Below, in pieces: positions 61,379-64,000 of a stretch of 64,000 bases of DNA. Location of the stretch: contig NZ_CP083376.1 of assembly GCF_020042665.1 (NCBI RefSeq), positions 1,524,001 through 1,588,000 of the forward strand, written 5' to 3'. The notes under the pieces were generated by a model. It saw only the letters and a program-made list of their open reading frames with translations, was not told where the DNA came from and made no database searches. The translations under genes were made by a program, and so were the position numbers. This DNA comes from Pseudoxanthomonas sp. X-1 (lineage in GTDB: Bacteria; Pseudomonadota; Gammaproteobacteria; Xanthomonadales; Xanthomonadaceae). Every line of letters starts with the position of its first letter. The first letter of the stretch is position 1.

Positions 61379-62158
61379 ATGCTTGTCTTTGCCAGCCATC
61401 CCAACGACCTCGATGCCCAGGCCGAGCGGCTGCCGCTGGGCGGCTATCCCGTCATCAGCACGCGCCTGCCGGTGTTCACTGCCGCGTTGCTGCGCGCGCT
61501 GGAGCTGGGCGATCGCCAGCGGGTGTTCTTCGCCAACACCAACTTCGTGGTCGAGTGCCAGGCGCTGCGGTCGCGGATGCACGCGCCGGGGGTGGCGATC
61601 GTCAACGACGGCATCGGCATGGATCTGGCCGCGCTGCTGGTGCACCGCCGCCGCTTCGCCGAGAACCTCAACGGCACCGATCTGATCCCGCGCCTGTGCC
61701 AGTCCAGCGGCCGGCCGCTGCGGTTCTTCCTGCTAGGCGGCAAGCCGGGCGTCGGCGAGGCCGCCGCGCGCACGCTGGAGGACGTCCATGGCCAGCGGGT
61801 CGTGGGTGTCTGCGACGGCTACGCGCAGATGCGCGCCCAGGGCGAAGGGCTGGTGGACACCATCAACGCCGCCGCGCCGGATGTGCTGCTGGTCGCGCTG
61901 GGCAATCCGATCCAGGAGCGCTGGATCCTGGAACACAGCGCCGCGCTGCAGGTGCCGCTGGCTTTCGGTGTGGGCGCGCTGCTGGACTTCCTGTCCGGCA
62001 ACGCCAGGCGCGCGCCGCGGTGGGTGCAGAAGCTGCACATGGAATGGGCCTACCGGCTGCTGCACGAACCGCGGCGCCTGATCAAACGCTATTCGGTGGA
62101 TCTGCTCACCTTCTTCGGCGTGTGCCTGCGCGCGGCCGGGGCCGACCGCAAGGACTGA
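61379..62158 (+). CDS. gumM: GumM, beta-1,4-glucosyltransferase
   Basis: GumM adds the second glucose to Glc-PP-undecaprenol, forming the cellobiose backbone. The 259-residue product is a WecG/TagA/CpsF (GT26) enzyme: VFFANTNFVVECQALRSRMH, VAIVNDGIGMDLAALLVHRR, LNGTDLIPRLCQ, RFFLLGGKPGVGEAAART, and VLLVALGNPIQERWILEHS. Length fits Xanthomonas GumM. ATG at 61379 has a weak ribosome site. gumL, normally between gumK and gumM, is missing: only 161 bases with small hairpins separate the two here. Confidence 0.94.
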   Translation: MLVFASHPNDLDAQAERLPLGGYPVISTRLPVFTAALLRALELGDRQRVFFANTNFVVECQALRSRMHAPGVAIVNDGIGMDLAALLVHRRRFAENLNGTDLIPRLCQSSGRPLRFFLLGGKPGVGEAAARTLEDVHGQRVVGVCDGYAQMRAQGEGLVDTINAAAPDVLLVALGNPIQERWILEHSAALQVPLAFGVGALLDFLSGNARRAPRWVQKLHMEWAYRLLHEPRRLIKRYSVDLLTFFGVCLRAAGADRKD

Positions 62159-62245
62159 AGACCTCGCAGCCGGGCGCGGCGCTGCTCGACGGCGGGGTCT
62201 CGCCTCCGGGATGAGCAGAGGCTGTGGCGCATGCGCGGTGCTTGC

Positions 62246-62251
62246 TAGCAT
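62246..62251 (+). promoter_or_regulatory. -10 box placing a leaderless start at 62258
   Basis: TAGCAT ends six bases before the ATG of the cupin gene. No ribosome site precedes that ATG. The box indicates that the cupin gene has its own promoter and is not simply part of the gum transcript. Confidence 0.4.
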
Positions 62252-62257
62252 GCGGCC

Positions 62258-62722
62258 ATGGCGCAGGACATCGATCAGCTCATCGCCGCGTTGGGCCTCA
62301 CGCCGCATCCCGAAGGCGGCTATTACCGACGCATCCACGCCTCGCAGTTGGAAGTGCTGCACGCCGGGCGCCTGCGGCCGGCGATGACGGCCATCCACTT
62401 CCTGCTGCGCCAGGGCCAGCGCAGCCGCTGGCACCAGGTCGATGCGGAGGAGGGCTGGCACTGGCGGCAGGGCGGGCCGCTGCAGCTGCAGATCTTCGAT
62501 CCGGAGGGCGATGCGCTGCGCACGCTGACACTGGGATCGCAGGACCGCGCGATGGCGGTCGTGCCGGCCGGGCACTGGCAGCGCGCCTGGACCGAGGCTT
62601 CCTACGCGCTGGTCGACTGCACCGTCGCGCCGGGGTTCGTCTGGGAGGGCTTCGCCCTGCTCGACGCTGTGCCGCGGGTCGCTGAACGCCTGCATGCGCT
62701 GGGTGCGCCGGACCTGGATTGA
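62258..62722 (+). CDS. DUF985-type cupin protein
   Basis: The 154-residue product is a cupin of the DUF985/YML079-like group: LGLTPHPEGGYYRRIHASQL, TAIHFLLRQGQRSRWHQVDA, EEGWHWRQGGPLQLQIFDPE, AMAVVPAGHWQRAWTEASYA and CTVAPGFVWEGFALLDA. Metal or sugar-like ligands have been suggested for the family; no reaction is established. It lies between gumM and gumN, a position I do not know from Xanthomonas. It could act on sugar nucleotides, but that is speculation. Confidence 0.85.
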   Translation: MAQDIDQLIAALGLTPHPEGGYYRRIHASQLEVLHAGRLRPAMTAIHFLLRQGQRSRWHQVDAEEGWHWRQGGPLQLQIFDPEGDALRTLTLGSQDRAMAVVPAGHWQRAWTEASYALVDCTVAPGFVWEGFALLDAVPRVAERLHALGAPDLD

Positions 62723-62787
62723 AACGCGGGCGCGCCCCGTAAGATCCGGCCATCGGCGCCTCCCGGCGTCCCTGCAGGAGGTCCTTC

Positions 62788-63807
62788 ATGCGCAAGCTGC
62801 GCCTGAGCCTGGTCGCGCCGCTGTTGCTCTTCGCCGTGTCCGCCTCCGCGCAGCAGGCGACGCCGCCGCCGGCCAGCGAGCCGGCCATCACCGACCTGGC
62901 GCCGATGACGGTCTCGGGCGTGCAGCCGGGCCCGGGCCTGTGGAAGGTCAGCCGCGATGGCCACGTGCTGTGGGTGCTGGGCACGCTGACGCCGTTGCCC
63001 AAGCGCATGGACTGGCGCCCGACGCAGGTGGAATCGGCCATCGCCGGCTCGCAGGAGCTGCTGCTGCCGCCGAGCATGTCGCTGGACACCGGGCGCGGCA
63101 TGTTCGGCAATCTGTTCCTGCTGCCGTCGCTGTTCAAGGCGGCCAAGAATCCCGACGGCCAGACCCTGCAGGAAGTTGTTCCGGCGTCCGAGTACGCGCG
63201 CTGGAGCGCGCTCAAGGCGCGCTACCTGGGGCGCGACCGCGGCGTCGAGCAGCGCCGGCCGATCTTCGCCGCGCTGGAGCTGTACAAGGCGGCGATGAAG
63301 GACGCCGCGCTCAGCACCGACAACGTCGTGGCCGAGCGGGTGCAGACCCTGGCCAAGCGCGCCGGCCTGAAGGTCACCTCCGTGGTGGCGACCGCCAGGC
63401 TGGACGACCCCAAGGCGGCGATCCGCGAATTCCAGCGCACCGGTCTCGACGACCGCAGCTGCTTCAGCCGCACGCTGGACGTGCTCGAGCACGAGATCGA
63501 CGCGATGCGCGCCCAGGCCAACGCCTGGGCGGTCGGCGACATCGACACCTTGCGCATCGCGCCGCAGGCGACCCAGTACGGCGTGTGCCAGGCGGCGATC
63601 AGCGAGAGCGGCCTGGCACGCAAGCTGGGCCTCAGCACGCTGCGCCAGCAGTCGCTGGACCTATGGCTGGAGAAGGCTCAGGCCGCGCTGGCCCAGCATC
63701 AGGGCACCGTGGCGCTGCTGCCGATGGGCCTGATCCTGGGCCGCAACAACCTGATCGACGCGCTCAAGGCGCGCGGCTATACGGTCGAGGCGCCCGACGC
63801 GGAGTGA
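62788..63807 (+). CDS. gumN: GumN, TraB/GumN-family exported protein
   Basis: The 339-residue product has a signal peptide (LLLFAVSASAQQ) and the TraB/PrgY/GumN domain: PGLWKVSRDGHVLWVLGTLT with the conserved GTxx motif, SSPLPKRMDWRP-like sequence, ESAIAGSQELLLPPSMSLDT, and C-terminal VALLPMGLILGRNNLIDALK, in place of the catalytic-like G(A/L)xHLxG region. GumN is found downstream of gumM in Xanthomonas but is not needed for the known sugar steps. AGGAGG is just before the ATG; TAAGAT at 62740-62745 may be a -10 box. Confidence 0.88.
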   Translation: MRKLRLSLVAPLLLFAVSASAQQATPPPASEPAITDLAPMTVSGVQPGPGLWKVSRDGHVLWVLGTLTPLPKRMDWRPTQVESAIAGSQELLLPPSMSLDTGRGMFGNLFLLPSLFKAAKNPDGQTLQEVVPASEYARWSALKARYLGRDRGVEQRRPIFAALELYKAAMKDAALSTDNVVAERVQTLAKRAGLKVTSVVATARLDDPKAAIREFQRTGLDDRSCFSRTLDVLEHEIDAMRAQANAWAVGDIDTLRIAPQATQYGVCQAAISESGLARKLGLSTLRQQSLDLWLEKAQAALAQHQGTVALLPMGLILGRNNLIDALKARGYTVEAPDAE

Positions 63808-63811
63808 GTGA

Positions 63812-63839
63812 CCGGGCCGTGCGCCGATTGCGCGCCCGG
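63812..63839. terminator. Bidirectional hairpin between gumN and dxs
   Basis: CCGGGC at 63812-63817 pairs with GCCCGG at 63834-63839 and GCGC at 63821-63824 with GCGC at 63830-63833, with a three-base bulge. It fills the short space between two convergent stop codons. There is no T-tract in either direction. Confidence 0.6.
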
Positions 63840-63849
63840 CAAGGCGGTG

Positions 63850-64000
63850 TCAGCGCGCCGCGGTCAGCGGCGTCGCGCCGGCCTGCAGCTGTGGCCAGCG
63901 GGCCAGCACCGCGCGGCGGATGCCGGCCACGTCCAGCCCGGCCTCGGCCAGCAGCTGCTCGCGGCTGGCGTGGTGCTGGAAGGCATCCGGCAGGCCCAGG
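63850..64000 (-). CDS. dxs: 1-deoxy-D-xylulose-5-phosphate synthase, C-terminal end (partial)
   Basis: Only the last 50 codons are in the window. The translation [20 protein letters not shown], then [18 protein letters not shown], matches the C-terminal end of DXS transketolases, where (L/I)GLPDxF and LxxAGLDAxGI are conserved. DXS makes the first intermediate of the non-mevalonate isoprenoid pathway from pyruvate and glyceraldehyde 3-phosphate. The stop codon is at 63850-63852. dxs lies near the gum cluster in Xanthomonas too. Confidence 0.88.
   Translation of the reverse strand, partial: LGLPDAFQHHASREQLLAEAGLDVAGIRRAVLARWPQLQAGATPLTAAR

Overview
The window is a G+C-rich chromosomal stretch from a gammaproteobacterium of the family Xanthomonadaceae. 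The evidence is the gene content: a fused thrA followed by thrB and thrC, bpt, a bacterial ACE-like M2 peptidase, a gum exopolysaccharide cluster directly after ihfA/merR/tRNA-Pro, and a GumN-family gene next to dxs. The clade is close to but probably not Xanthomonas itself, because the gum cluster lacks gumF, gumG and gumL. I see no insertion sequence, prophage or CRISPR array.

Layout. Positions 1-5.2 kb hold the threonine operon (leader peptide and attenuator, thrA, thrB, thrC). Positions 5.3-20.6 kb are mostly single genes: an MscS-type channel, an HD phosphohydrolase, an HI0933-type flavoprotein, a beta-lactamase-like serine hydrolase, an FKBP lipoprotein, a TrhO-type rhodanese, a diguanylate cyclase, a GST, an LLM-type flavin oxidoreductase, a GNAT, an M2 peptidase and a YrbL-like protein. 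Positions 20.6-25.7 kb carry a GNAT-minC-minD-minE run and a divergent NarL-type two-component pair. Positions 28-31.6 kb hold a seven-gene minus-strand operon (SPFH protein, 30-residue membrane peptide, Arc-like regulator, DUF4177, CPBP protease, PH-domain membrane protein, VanY-like carboxypeptidase) behind a perfect AT-rich palindrome. Positions 31.7-42.2 kb hold purT, a nucleotidyltransferase, a divergent LysR/MFS pair, a phosphatase-like lipoprotein, bpt, an EF-hand protein, an ECF sigma factor fused to a membrane domain, and tesB. Positions 42.2-50.1 kb are the translation block thrS-infC-rpmI-rplT-pheS-pheT-ihfA-merR. Positions 50.2-63.8 kb contain tRNA-Pro(GGG) and gumB, C, D, E, H, I, J, K, M, then a cupin gene and gumN; the window ends inside dxs.

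How the genes work together. The gum genes would suffice to build, flip, polymerise and export a xanthan-type pentasaccharide: GumD adds Glc-P to the lipid carrier, GumM glucose, GumH mannose, GumK glucuronate, GumI the terminal mannose, with GumJ as flippase, GumE as polymerase and GumB/GumC as export channel and co-polymerase. No acetyl- or pyruvyl-transferase is present in the cluster. Two separate transcripts, thrABC and thrS, each carry a short leader peptide rich in threonine codons followed by a hairpin, so both supply and charging of threonine look controlled by threonyl-tRNA attenuation. infC starts with AUC, the hallmark of IF3 autoregulation.

Recurrent non-coding features are two families of palindromic intergenic repeats, several strong intrinsic terminators, and at least four genes whose start codon lies 6-7 nt after a -10-like hexamer, which suggests leaderless transcripts. 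All assignments were made by reading translations and motifs by eye; no database search was possible.
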